Assembly: GCA_944548615.1 (NCBI GenBank)
Contig: OX155952.1
Location: 37,239,582 to 37,303,581, forward strand
Reading direction: 5' to 3'
From: Micropterix aruncella
Lineage: Eukaryota; Arthropoda; Insecta; Lepidoptera; Micropterigidae
DNA length: 64,000 nt
The notes below the pieces were generated by a model. The model saw nothing but the letters and a program-made list of their open reading frames with translations. It did no database searches and was not told the DNA's origin. The position numbers were made by a program, and so were the translations under genes. This document shows positions 1 through 11,760 of this stretch, piece after piece. Within the stretch, counting starts at the first letter, position 1. The number at the start of each line of letters is the position of its first letter.

Positions 1-171
1 TCTATGTATACTTACATCATTTAAATGCTTAGTATTTTCTATAACATCTTTTAAATGCATACGATTATTCTCTCCGTAATATCTATTGCCAAAAATATTT
101 CTGTCGACAGCAAGTTGTTTGCTTCCTGTTTGAGTGATTTTTAATTCTTGTTTACGCTCAAACTAGTGCAT

Positions 172-391
<220 letters not shown>

Positions 392-508
392 GATGTTTGA
401 CTTTATAAAGGTTTTATTGAACGCATCGGTGTTCTTGTTTTCGGACTCATTTACGCGTTATCACAAGGTATTTTTTTTTGCTTCTATACCCTGAACGGTA
501 ACTGCCAA

Positions 509-600
509 CCTTAATATCTCTCGAAAATTATCTTACAGGCATCCATTCAAATACTGACCACGTCAGGCGCTGCTTAACTTCGATAGTTGTACGGAAGCTA
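509..600 (-). repeat. Decayed 5S rRNA-like retroposon
   Basis: Reverse-strand similarity to 5S rRNA is visible at about 537-600, including CTGCTTAACTTCG, the complement of the conserved 5S CGAAGTTAAGCA stretch. To its left lies a CTTAATATCT...TTATCTTACAGGC body that is also found beside the better 5S-like copy at 2474-2565. The shared body argues that both come from one 5S-headed SINE family and not from two independent 5S pseudogenes. This copy is strongly mutated. Confidence 0.5.
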
Positions 601-906
601 ATGTTTCAACTACGGACGCTAATATAACAAAACATAATAAATTTCATTTTAAATTACTTCAAAAATCATGAAAAACGTTGTTTAACCACCATTAAAATTT
701 TGTTAAATCACGAAAAAAATCTATGCCTCCTAATTCTCAATTTCTTTGAGTTTTTTAACGTATTCACAAACTAATTAATGTAACTCTATATTTATAGAAT
801 GCCCGCCCGAACACAAGCTTTGCTTAGTTTGGTGACATCGGAGAGTAAACATTATATAATAATTAGGTTCAATTTTTTTTCTGTACATTAAGTAATTTAG
901 TTACAT
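601..906. other. AT-rich spacer, nothing recognised
   Basis: No open frame of note, no paired repeats and no recognisable element ends were seen in this stretch. Confidence 0.6.
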
Positions 907-1233
907 AATAAATAAAATACAAACGGAGCTGCCATGGAATTCACCGATCGAAGTCGGGCCCATCATATAGTGTTATTACACAGTGGATTCCGGACTAACG
1001 ACCGGCAGTGGTAGGTTTAGGACCCCCACCACTACCCCTTTGAAGCCATAGAATTTGAGATGCGGAAATCGCGGTTTCAGATAATTTTTCTAAGAAGGAT
1101 TGATTATTTTCCTGGAGATACCAAGAACTTTAAAAGGTGAGATTCACTGGCAGGCCACGAGCGCCAACATCCACCGCGTGAAGGTGAACAGTGAAGCCGT
1201 TCCTGGTGACGGCATTTGCGAGATCATGGTATT
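907..1233 (-). pseudogene. LINE reverse-transcriptase C-terminal tail, copy 1
   Basis: Read on the minus strand, this gives a non-LTR retrotransposon C-terminus (…HDLANAVTRNGF…VGARGLP…ILWL…) followed by a short 3' UTR ending in AAATAAATTATT-type sequence at 907-920. The GARGLP region lies before the end of many LINE polymerase ORFs. A second copy lies at 22225-22620, on the same strand and with the same breakpoint. Here the frame is broken after GARGLP, so it is a dead fragment. The LINE clade could not be settled by eye. Confidence 0.6.
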
Positions 1234-2340
1234 TATTTAATTTGAATTCGAGGTCTTTTGGGATATTTGATTCCCATGGAACAGTTAATTCTACGATAAC
1301 CTATATTGTTATATTTGCTGTTTTAAATTGTAATAATATTTGATATTTTTCTTATATTACAAATAAATTAAATTAAATTTCTGCCATTTAGCTACGAAAT
1401 GTTTTTATTTTATATTATCATACTGATCTTAGAATTCATAAAATTATGTTATTTAAAATAATTACCTGAATCGCCTTCTTGACAAGGGTGAAAATGTCAA
1501 ACAACTTTAAACTTGACAACTTAATATTTATAATAAAGGAACAGAAAGCCGTCAGAACAAGGCAAAGACAAACTCAAAGCTGAACAATTTATGACTTTAA
1601 AATGAATGGCTCGAGGAAATGTACATCTTCTTATTCCGCTTTGTTGCGTTGCTAACAACATTACAAGTTACAACTTTCTGCAAGATGGAAACAATATTCC
1701 GTGCAATTACTCATTTATTTTTAATAAAAAGTACAGTTATATTTAAAAGTGTTCCTTGTCTATTAACATATCGCAAAATCCAAAGTAAGGTTTCATATAT
1801 TCTTCGTTATTGTCTAAGCTGTATTTGTTATGGATATCCGCATACAACTGGCCCCGAGGCACATAGTCATAGTAATAGTATTTTTTTATTAATTCCAATA
1901 AGTACATACTGTGGAATACGTCATTTTACATTTGATAGAAGTTATTCACAATTTCATTACGTGTGCATATTCTTTTTATATGTGAAGGAAAGAAACCTTC
2001 GGATCAATTATAAAAATCAGAATCAAACAGACTTAAATAACTAAAAAATATAACAACATTTTTTTAAATAATCCAATATTAAGTTTTTAAAAATAATCAA
2101 TCAAAAATTATAATAATCGGTTAATAAACAATAACTTTATTAACAGATCTAAAGTAACAAAATACAAACCAAAATAGATTTGATAAATGGTAAATTATGG
2201 TTAATAAATGGTTAATAAACAGACGTACCCCTCTGCTCACTTACCTCGCACCCAATCCCCGCAATACCATGTCGCTAGAGAGTGCGTCTACTTCTGTCTC
2301 AGTATACTGTTCCTACGATAGAAACAAATTAAAATATACC
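1234..2340. other. AT-rich spacer, nothing recognised
   Basis: The longest open stretch (1619-2044, 141 codons) is low complexity in composition, has no family resemblance and looks like chance in AT-rich DNA. No element ends were found. Confidence 0.55.
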
Positions 2341-2344
2341 ACTT

Positions 2345-2565
2345 ACGATAACGTCCCACCTTAATGTCTAACGACAGTTATCTTACATGACTTTACTGTA
2401 ACAGCCCCCTTAATGTCTAACAGCAATTAATTTTACAGGCGGTCGGCTTTTATAACATCACCTAGCAGTATACAGGCGCTCACACATCCAAGTACCTACT
2501 GACCAAGCCCGACGCTGCTGAACTTTGGTGATCTGACGGGAAACAGTGTTCCGAAGCGGATACGG
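2345..2565 (-). repeat. 5S rRNA-derived retroposon (SINE3-like)
   Basis: Positions 2474-2565 read as the reverse complement of 5S rRNA over about 90 bases: CATCCAAGTAC, CCCGACGCTGCTGAACTTTG, GTGATCTGACGGGAA and the final GCGGATACGG all align in order with the 5S gene. To the left is a body in which a unit beginning CTTAATGTCTAAC is present twice (about 2360-2390 and 2409-2440). The same body sits beside the 5S-like piece at 509-600. A 5S head with internal pol III promoter plus a shared unrelated body is the organisation of 5S-headed SINEs. A plain 5S pseudogene with chance flanks is the alternative. Confidence 0.65.
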
Positions 2566-2569
2566 ACTT

Positions 2570-3400
2570 CACTTTTTCCCTAAAAATACTTACAAACTAG
2601 GAATGGTTTGGAATAAAACAGTCACTTCATAAAGGAATATTGCAAAAATAAAGCATTTTAGTTTTCTTATCTTTCTTCCCTTGAGCAAATTTTGTACAGC
2701 ACCGGTGGCGCGGCACGGTGGCCTACGGTTTGGACTGGTTAGAATAATTTCCTAAATTCCTTATTCTCTTATAAAGAAATACTACTTCTTTGTATATTAT
2801 TTCTTCATGGATTATGTGGCACAGCAGCAGCAACCATGAATTTATAAAATGTCTTCTTTCACCATTTCGAAGATCCATCCAAGTAGTCATGGACATTTGG
2901 TTAGCAGTGTCTCTTTAACCTATTTTTTTTTAAAGTAGCAATCGAGAAAGGTCAAGTAATTCTTTCCTTTGACTATCTTTATGCTTTCATTTCATATATT
3001 GCTTTTCTAACTTATGACAATCGCTGAGACTAATTAACACCCTCTTCAAATATATACATCTTGCAGCAAGAATTCCATGTTCAGTGGCGACCACATCTGA
3101 TTGCTCTCTAAAACATTTTAGTGAAATTCCAGAGCTTATTAGTTAATTTCGTGCATTTTTCCTCAGTGCATTTCTGTAATATGAACTGGTTGTAGATCGG
3201 ATGTTGCTGTCTCGGGTCGATAGAAAGCGTAATATACTATTTGGTCTCTTTGGTATTGAGTGTCAATAAATTATTCTTAAGCCATCGTTTCTCTATAAAC
3301 TCATTATATCTAAAAAAAACTGGTTTTTGTTTAGTTTGCGGTACAGTATCACCGCTTTTAGTCCCGTTAAAACATTAATGCGATCATTGTTGTAGTATTA
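2570..3400. other. Spacer, nothing recognised
   Basis: Mixed-composition DNA without convincing frames or repeats. A short GC-rich patch (CACCGGTGGCGCGGCACGG) near 2700 has no visible context. Confidence 0.5.
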
Positions 3401-3559
3401 CTGTAGTAGTATTATTTAATATTTATTTATAAAGTATCTATGTATTTATGTATACATGTGTATATCTATGTATATTCTTAAATTTTATATTATTGCGTAC
3501 TACAATAAATATACATATCTATCTTTTTAAATTTAATATATCACATTTATTTATTACAT

Positions 3560-3695
3560 GTTACATATGTAATAAAAAGTCCTACATTTTTTTTTATATT
3601 AAGCCTACCTTAGTACAGGCGAGGCCTAGTTAGGATGACTTTGCAACTAACATGTTTGTAACTTTATGGATTTAATAAAGAATTTTGAATTTTAT
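3560..3695 (+). repeat. LINE 3' UTR remnant
   Basis: The block AAGCCTACCTTAGTACAGGC followed by GAGGCCTAGTTAGGATGACTT recurs with few changes at 25119-25180. It ends in AATAAAGAATTTTGAATTTT, which looks like a polyadenylation signal and 3' terminus. Two dispersed copies with this ending fit the 3' UTR of a 5'-truncated LINE. No reverse-transcriptase codons are attached here. Confidence 0.45.
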
Positions 3696-3699
3696 ACAT

Positions 3700-6600
3700 G
3701 TATTTACGAGTTATTCGTATTGTGCTACAACATGGATTGTAATCACATAAACAACCTAATCTACATAGAATAATCTGAATGCTTTAGTAAACCACATTAT
3801 TCTTATTATTTACATAATAATGCTCAAGTATTTGCATATTAAAGACCAAGATAAAGAAAGCCTCCGTTAACAAATTAGGAAAGGCAAAGGAACGAAAATT
3901 TTAATTCCCTATTATCCTTAAAGGTGTTGCAAGATTTTACCGTTGCATATTACGTATTTAACAGCTAATCTTTTTAACAGTAATGTTTTGAGAAATGGTG
4001 AGATTTGGGAGTATAATTTGGATGAAGAATCTTAACTAAAATTAAAATTTCAATTTAGGATAGATTAATTTAAGTATTAAGATTAATTAAATATTATGCT
4101 GGTTTAAAAATACCATCAAACTAATTATATTGCATTGTAGCCCCTGTACATAATAAAGTAGTGATGTTTTTATAACAAGAACATTTCAAATCGGTTCCAA
4201 TAAAAGCATTGTTTATATATGATATTATATGGCTCAATGCAATAGACTGTTTTAGCAAACATTCTGGGACGACGACATGCAGGTGGCGTGTCAGGTGAAA
4301 CTAACAGAAATTTATTTGGCCATTCATAATAACGTTGAGAAAGAAATGCTTTTCATAAATGGATGATAGATTATATAACCCAATGATAACAACAGCAACA
4401 TTCAATTCTTAGTGCCATCTATCGCATTTTTAAATAGGCTGAATACATCACAGAAATAATACGGAGATATTAAAATGTCATATATTAGTCTATTTGAACA
4501 TTAAAGCGCATAATTATTGTGCATTAAAACCTGTATTCCAAATAAAAATGTATGTATTTATATAAATAATTTTAAAATAAAAAGAGCTATGATCATAATG
4601 GCGTGTTAAGAACGCCGTCTAATTGGCTACTGACCGTAAGAGAAGATTAATCAATGTTTGAAACTATTATTTGCGTTTCGTTGTAAAAATCCTTGCTGCC
4701 AAAGCGTAGTACGGCATTAGGAAATCTAATACCCTATATAATCAATGGTAAAAGTTACCTACTAATACTAACCTACTAATAACCTACATAACATTTAGCA
4801 TTACAATTGAACATTTTTCTGATTATCGTAATAATTTAGTGGATTATGTAGCCAATCCGATGGACGAATAACGTATATGTGTTTTTCTATGCTTTGCTAT
4901 GCTTTTCTATGTTATGCTTTGCTAAGATTTGCTTTACAGGAGACACAAAAAATGATTTTATAAATTCATTTAAGTAGACAGCGATTCAGAACAAATAGAT
5001 CATTAAACCTTGTGCACGTCTTTTTACACGACTGCCCAACAAAATAGAAATGTCATGTGTTCAGGGTTCATCTATGTATGTTTTCCATGGCTTTATTTCA
5101 TTATAACCTTTAAACGCTTAAACCGATTTAGAAGCGTGTAATATTGTTAGAATCGTTATGTAATCCTGAGTAACCTTAACTTTCCATAGACGTAAGTTAC
5201 CTTAACTTTCCAAATATCAAGTAAATAATTGTCTAAATGTCCAAATCACCAAATGTCAATAAATTAACATAAATATATCGTGTTTAGTATCAAAAGATTA
5301 GTATGATTGGGTACGTTCCAGAAATAGACATGTATATATATACATATATATATATACATAAACCACAAATGTTTTATGAGGAAACCGTATTAAAATAATT
5401 TAAATACAATAGTTCACTTTCTGTAACGGCAGTCGTGTTTTTTATTATTTTTAATATATTTGCCTACTTGTTAAGCATTTATTTTTAAGTACGAAAAATC
5501 TTGTCCGTATTTTAAATATTGTAAGACATTAAACCAATGTGAAATAGCGTAAGTTCAACCATTGATACTTGACCGTAATAATGTCACTACAGTTTTTTTA
5601 TTTTTCATTTTTTAATTAGTCTATCTGGCAGATTGGCTTGTTTACCGTGGTGATTTCTATTTTTACATCCATACAGATTTTACCAAAGTAAACTACAGCC
5701 TCAGAGATGTCCCGGAACATTCATGCGCACTCTTCAAAATATTTAGTTTATTAAGTTATGGCTAGGATTCCTACCGAAATTTTGTTCGACCTTATTTGAA
5801 AAACTAAATTAAAATTGGTCCCGTACGAAGCCGGGAAGGACCGCGAAGGGAAGCCGGGAAGGGAAGTCGGAAAGCCTTTTTTCATTTAAATTACAAATAG
5901 ACTCACATTCGAACTCTACTAAAGGTTAAATGTATTTGAATGTGCCAAGAGAAAAAACTTAGCTACCTCGCGCCTTTTATGAAGCATCTCTCCATATTTT
6001 ATAAATCTAGCTAAACTCCAGAGATAAAGTCGTATTTGATACGTGAATAAACAAAATCCTTCACATACTCAAATGTATAAGTATGAATGTAGGAATTCCG
6101 CCGAAATTTCGTTATAAAGGAAGGATGTTTGAGTTACTTCGTTTCTTTTGGCTTTTGAGGCAGAAGCACGACAGGGATTTATTCAGTTTATAGCTCAGAA
6201 TTTCAAGTGGAATGCGTTATCTGCTTCGTTTTAGGAAATTTCTGAAATACCATATTTGTAATTTCGGGTAAACAGATCGGATAACCGTTTGCTTTTAGTT
6301 TAAGAATAATTGTATCTACCTATATCCACAATCCAGGCGAAAATATATCAAAGATTTTTTTTTGTGAAGATGCCACTTATGCCATCTTGTGGCTTGTTCC
6401 CAAATGAATCGAAGCATTTTGGATAGAAAGATTATAGTCTACCAACGAGTGGACAAAAAAACGTATGCTCGGAAAGACGCGGAAGATCAAAGTCCACGCA
6501 GTGATGGAAAACCTTATCTAACACTGCGGTTGACGCAGAGGAGAAAGTGTGATAGGAAATACTGATCATGGCTAATGATTTCTCCATGGTTTCGTTGTTT

Positions 6601-6900
6601 TCCGAGATATTTTTTTTATATTAGGAGACTCAAATATTAATATATAATGTTCCACTTTTTTCCTCACAAATATATTTGGTTTACATACTAAATATATTTT
6701 TTTCTAACTCAAACCCTTGCTAAAATTTAATTTTTTAAGTTAGTAAAATTTTTAAACTGAATTACCAAAAACTTCAAAAGTTGATATAGATCATTATTCT
6801 ACGTAACCCTTCGTATACTTATGGCATTACCTTACAGTTGATTCCCATTCGAAAACGCAGAAATGTGGGTAAATTATACTTACTATACTATTTAATGTAA
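3700..6900. other. Long AT-rich stretch without recognisable genes
   Basis: No convincing coding frame, terminal repeats or RNA gene was found in these 3.2 kb. A short CTATGCTTTG-like tandem lies near 4885-4935 and a GAAGCCGGGAAGG triplication near 5828-5870. It could be intron or intergenic DNA; nothing in the sequence decides. Confidence 0.5.
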
Positions 6901-6904
6901 TTAA

Positions 6905-7379
6905 CCCTTTGAGGGCCGTAAGCTTTGTGGTGGATTATGGAATTATTTGATACATAAAACTGTTACACGGTGATATAAATATGTAACATGTATGCAAAGT
7001 TTTGTGAAATTTGCTTTAATAGATTTTGTATATTATATTGATAAGGCGTAAGTGTCTCTATGGGCCATAAAAATGTTACAACTTCTTTGTTTTTTTTTAA
7101 ATTATTTTTTAACTCACTAATTATTTATACTTAAAAACCAACCAAAAGAAAAAAAATCTAGTCATAAAAGTCGCCATATTTTTTTTATTTATTTATTTAA
7201 TATCATCAGATTTCATTGGTCATTTGTGATTTATTAAAACATACGGTATGTTGTTAAACATTTTTTTTAAGAACTAAAAGAATAATATGAAAAAATATAA
7301 TTTATAAATTATTCGTATTTGATAATTTAAAAAAGAATTTTGAATTTGTGGGAAACAAATTCTTATGGTCCTAAATGGA
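6905..7379. mobile_element. piggyBac-like MITE (TTAA flanked)
   Basis: A 475 bp segment is bounded by TTAA at 6901-6904 and 7380-7383. The left end begins CCCTTTGAGGGCCGTAAG. The right end, read in reverse complement, begins TCCATTTAGGACCATAAG, which matches at about 14 of 18 positions. TTAA duplication plus CCCTTTG-type ends is the signature of piggyBac superfamily elements. There is no transposase inside, so this would be an old non-autonomous copy. Confidence 0.5.
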
Positions 7380-7383
7380 TTAA

Positions 7384-8180
7384 CCATCCCTTACCCCTGG
7401 CAAGTTATATTCTTCCCTACGCTCAAGTAAGGGTAACAGTCTACCCATGGGCACCCTTAAAGTGGTCAAGAGGGGGCGTTTCATTCCACCTGGTTATTAA
7501 GTCGTTCTCTTAGAGTTAGCTTGCTTATGTATACTTTAAGGACGTTCTCCTTCTTTATTGCTTAGTATACGCAGGACATTTTGAAGGTGCACCATCTGAG
7601 TGATATTCTGTAATAATCAGATCAGGAAAATGCACAATAAATTAATTGGAGGTAAAAAAAGTAAGGGAGACCGGTACACACTTATCCCTTTAACAAAAAA
7701 CAATATTATTTTCAAATTTAAGGAACTAATATTATTTCATTCTTCATAAGTGAGTTAACCATTTTTGGTTAGACGCTTACAAATGCTAAAATTGTATCTA
7801 ACCAATATTGGTTAGGGCGCTCCGCGCTGCGTAAAATGCCAACTTTTTTAATATTTATTCATTATTATCTTAATTGTTTGACGAGATAAGGTTATAATAT
7901 TTTATATTGCAAATTTCAATGCGATCATTTTACAGTTATTCTTTGTACGATCAGTATAGTAGTTTAAAAGTTATAGTCGTTTTTCTCAAGGCTATCGACT
8001 TCACGCGCAAAACTGTCCCGGGCAGAAGTGACGACTAAATTTTTACCCCGCGATAAGAAGGGTTTTAATTAATGTGTAATAAAACTATAGCCCTTTTTCT
8101 ATAATTGATAAAATAAAATATTTAAAAGAAGCTGTGTAATACGTTGTTCTTAAATAATATTATTAAATTGTAGAAAAGGA
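7384..8180. other. Spacer with an 18 bp perfect palindrome
   Basis: No coding region was recognised. Positions 7798-7815 form the perfect palindrome CTAACCAATATTGGTTAG, with a related TAACCATTTTTGGTTAG half about 40 bases upstream. Confidence 0.5.
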
Positions 8181-8187
8181 TTTTAAG

Positions 8188-8760
8188 CTATTGCATAGCT
8201 TTTATCGCGGGCCTAGGCCAGCGCGGCGACCGAATGAAGAAATTTCTTAACGAAAATTAATGATTTTAAACTGATAATTACGTCTAAACGAGTACTGCTT
8301 ACGATTCGAAAAAAATATATGTTAAACAAGAACATTTTCCTAATATTCTTAGCTTTGAATATTTTAGATTTTGTTTATATTACATAGTGTAAATAATTTG
8401 CGAAATTAGGTCTAACCGAACACAAAAACGACTACTACGCAAATACTATCTGGTGTATTATTATGAAACCTGCACCATTTTAAAGATAATGTAATTATCT
8501 ATCTTTTTATCTACGATTTTTTTCGAATAATCCGTTTTTTTTTGCTTTATCGAATAAACATTCGTGCGCGGCGCTCTATCGGAAGATGTTTAAATTATTC
8601 CGAATCATTTGCTACCGCAGCCGCAAATGATTCGGAATAATTTCAACGTTTTCCGATAGAGCGCAGTTATCTGATATCAGAAAAAATAAAATAAATAAAT
8701 AATTGTTAAAAAGTTGTTAAAAATGCTATGCAATAGCTTTACCGCGGCAGTCCCCGAGTG
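8188..8760. repeat. Repeat region with 41 bp inverted arms
   Basis: Arms 8571-8611 and 8624-8664 are inverted copies of each other with only about three mismatches, separated by a 12-base loop (CTACCGCAGCCG). The region is framed by similar direct motifs, GCTATTGCATAGCTTTTATC at about 8194 and GCTATGCAATAGCTTTACCG at about 8724, each followed by GCGG. This could be a foldback MITE or the hairpin of a larger dispersed repeat. No target duplication was identified. Confidence 0.6.
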
Positions 8761-8764
8761 CCAC

Positions 8765-9364
8765 ACGTATTTTTTATTTTATACACACCTGTGTGTTAAA
8801 TGATCCTAAGTGAAATACGCAATTTTCATTAAAATAACTTTATAATGTGGTAGTTATATCTTGCTCTTATTTTCGTACAATTAAGATTACATACATAGGA
8901 ATCTACATCGTTTGCGTCTACGCCAGCGAACAGTTCTTGAAACCAATTTTTATATTAACCATCCACATCAAAAAAACCCTTATCTACGAAAAAACAACGG
9001 ATTTCAATTTCTTGTTAATAATTCACCGATGACGCGAGCACTCGATCGGCTATTACTGTTTGTACCAACTTGACACCTGTTGGACGCAATGCATTCATTG
9101 TTTCTTAGATGGCGTTAGTAGATTCATAAAAAAATGAAGGAATCGTTTTAGTCTGAGGGATATTTTTTTAACAGTCTCCTCTATTCCTAGGTAGCCCTAA
9201 AATATGGTGCAACAGATTTGATCATCCAGGTAACTGAATCATTTGCAGAAACGATGTTGACTTTAAAAGATGCACAGGTCAAGGTTACGATGGTGTAAAT
9301 GCGATGAGTGGAGTGTGTAGTTCGTAAACGCATTAAAGATATACAACCAAACGCAGAATATGTA
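8765..9364. other. Spacer, nothing recognised
   Basis: A 61-codon open frame at 8847-9032 has no family resemblance. Otherwise the stretch is plain AT-rich sequence up to the family A target duplication. Confidence 0.5.
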
Positions 9365-9377
9365 TGTACATTACGTC

Positions 9378-10072
9378 TAGCGTGGAGCTAATCGTCCCTT
9401 GCTGAGTTGGCCACGAAGACCCATTCTGTTCAGGGTTGGTCACACTCACGGGTCAACACCCATCCGGCGGCCTCCACGCATAAAGTGCGAGCCTGGGCAG
9501 GACTCTGGCCTTAGGGCTAGTTTCCCCTAGGAATCAAACTTCTGGCGCTCCTGGGCGGTCTGCACACCGTGCGGCGTAAGCCAATCGATTGTGCACTCTG
9601 ACTTATTAGTCAGAGTGCACAATCTGACTGTTGTCAGGGGAGTCTGGAAGCAGTACTGTTTCCTATAGAGGGAGGGCGGTTGCGGACTTTACGGTGACTG
9701 CTCTTGAAACGACCATCGGCTACCCGATCCTGGGTGAACAGCCGGGAAAAGGCTGACGTGGTCCACGATAGATTCGGTATACACCGTTTCACCGCTTCGT
9801 AAGGCAGAAGACCGCGCAAGCGACCTCGAACTCGTATCCAATCGAGAGACCGGAGTAATCTGGTCGCGATTGGAAGTAAGGGCTTGAGTGAAAGCCCGCT
9901 GGGTAACACACCCGGTTATCTCGCGGTTAAGGCGTTGGCCTCTTGCGGGCATGTGGCGGAGCTTGGCGGTGGACTGTTTTGTCCAAGTCTTCTGCGCTCA
10001 CTTCACGAGAGATAGAACGACTAATCGTTAAAAGAGGTGACAGGTTCGCCCGTTATTGTTGAAAACTCTATT
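9378..10072 (+). mobile_element. Family A repeat, copy A1
   Basis: A GC-rich 695 bp element starts near GGAGCTAATCG and ends TGACAGGTTCGCCCGTTATTG…CTATT. A perfect 13 bp target duplication, TGTACATTACGTC, flanks it at 9365-9377 and 10073-10085. It has no poly(A), no recognisable reverse transcriptase and no clear terminal inverted repeats. Variable-length duplications across the family (9-13 bp) fit target-primed retroposition better than a DNA transposase. This copy uniquely carries a 17 bp hairpin at 9587-9624. A minus-strand frame (9634-9909) is open here and in several sister copies, but it may just reflect GC-rich sequence with few stops. Confidence 0.85.
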
Positions 10073-10259
10073 TGTACATTACGTCAGCCATAGCCTAAAT
10101 TTAGTAATAAACGTGGTTGTTAAAATTGGTACGGTAATTCGAAACTTTGTTTGCTGTGAAACCTGTACAGCTTTTTCGGGAATATTACTAATCGCTGGGA
10201 CTTATTGTGAAAATTTATATGAGACACGAAAGATACTTTAAAAACAACTGATTTCAAGG

Positions 10260-11010
10260 AGGCCCAGCAGACTCACTCTACTCTATGCTAAATCAAATAT
10301 TAACGAACAAGAGGTAAACGGGAATATGCACTCCCACATTACACGCAGACGTGATCCTGCCTAAAGTACGCCTTACGGAGACACAAAAGTCCTTTGGATA
10401 TTTGAGCTATAAGCTCTTTAACCAGCTACCACTCTCTACAAGAAAGATGGAAACAAAGGCGTTTAAAAGATTTATTAAACAAAAGCTACAATCCACACGT
10501 GCTTTCTATAAGCTGGGTGATTTTTTTGAGCATGCCAATTCCTTCAAATGGGAATAACATTAATATGTAACTTTCAGGTATCTCATTTTAGTTCTTATTG
10601 TTTAATAATAATATTATGAATTTAATATTTAATATGTAGATTACAATGTGTAATGTAACATACCTGATCATATACATACGTTGTTTTTTCCAATTTTGTT
10701 TTGATACTTCCTATTGTGTGATTATTTTTTGTATAAAGTGCTTGATGACTATTAATATTCTTATAATAATCTATTTTATATGTATACTCATGTACATGGA
10801 TTCAGCTCTATTTTTTTTTTATTTATTTGTCTGCCGTGTAAATCCACAACGCTATTGTCGAATTAATATTTATGCTTTAATCGTTTTATATCTACATTTA
10901 AACTGACGAATTCTAATATGCGATAATTAGCTTTAATTCATAATTCATGCTTTTATTGTATATTCTGAATAAATAAATTGAATACTGAATACTGAATACT
11001 CAATACAATA
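10260..11010 (+). pseudogene. 5'-truncated LINE: reverse-transcriptase C-terminus and 3' UTR
   Basis: The frame 10351-10557 encodes LPKVRLTETQKSFGYLSYKL…FNQLPLSTRKMETKAFKRF, the classic end of a CR1/Jockey-group reverse transcriptase (R-x-x-x-x-Q-x-S-F…K-L-[FY]-N-x-L-P). The preceding MHSHITRRRD piece is in another frame, so the copy has a frameshift near 10350. A 3' UTR of about 410 bases follows and ends in AAATAAATTGAATACTGAAT and further GAATACT repeats (10968-11010), a short-repeat LINE tail. Confidence 0.7.
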
Positions 11011-11510
11011 TCTATAATTAAATTTCAATTTTACGATATTATAAAAAAATTCGTCTGAAATATGTAGTCCTTACGAGCTCTTTTATATCTATAGTATTGA
11101 AGCAAAAACGGTAAAAACAAAAATGATTGACAACGAGTTTGTGCTTCTCTTCGCACCAATATTACTATAGTGCCATGATATCTTTTAATTGACTTAGGAA
11201 GGGCCGGCCATAGTTGTCACAAAGGACAAACTCAAAATGTACCGAATTGAATCCGTATAATTTAAGTCCAATTTGAGGAGTCTCCTCGTGGGGAGCCAAT
11301 CCTGGGTGTAGAATCAGGTCACACTTACCATAAAAAAATCATTGTCATCAGAACTGAACCAGCATGTAAATTGTCTACTTGATATGAAAATATTTGTGGA
11401 GTTCCCGCAATTCCTCACGGATCCCATCATCAGAAAAGGAATTTGATTAAAATAGGACCAATCTGGAAGTATATCCTTTCAAACTAAAAAAAAATTGTAC
11501 AAATCGGTTT
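11011..11510. other. Spacer, nothing recognised
   Basis: No gene or element ends were recognised between the LINE tail and the next dispersed repeat. Confidence 0.5.
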
Positions 11511-11514
11511 ATAA

Positions 11515-11760
11515 ATGACGGAGTTCTGAGGACGCTTCATCCGATTGAGCTGAAATTTGGCATGCCGACATCATTTAATCATGACAGGAGTTCAAAAGAT
11601 TGCGGTTGAGGGGGGAGGGGGGCGTACGGGGCTGTCTAATTTACGGGAATGTCTTAGGGTAACCCGACCGATTTTATTTTCATATTTACTCTAATGCTGT
11701 GTTTTAAATCGAAAGATAGTAATTGTAATATTAATGTAGGTACCTATGTATGTACATTAA
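11515..11760 (+). repeat. Dispersed Helitron/MINE-like repeat, copy 1
   Basis: The segment containing ATCCGATTGAGCTGAAATTT, then a G-rich tract and GAATGTCTTAGGGTAACC, is repeated closely at 13420-13765 and distantly at 54705-54960. Association with GT-rich microsatellites resembles the microsatellite-associated (MINE, Helitron-related) repeats of Lepidoptera. That class assignment is an inference; Helitron termini were not identified here. Confidence 0.5.

Noticed and set aside
1619..2044. A 141-codon open frame in AT-rich DNA
   Set aside because: No domain pattern, codon content follows local AT bias, and no splice context or repeats support it.
4930..5100. Possible LINE C-terminal fragment (PCARLFTRLPNKIEM)
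   Set aside because: Only one short loosely matching stretch, with stops on both sides and no tail; too weak to annotate.
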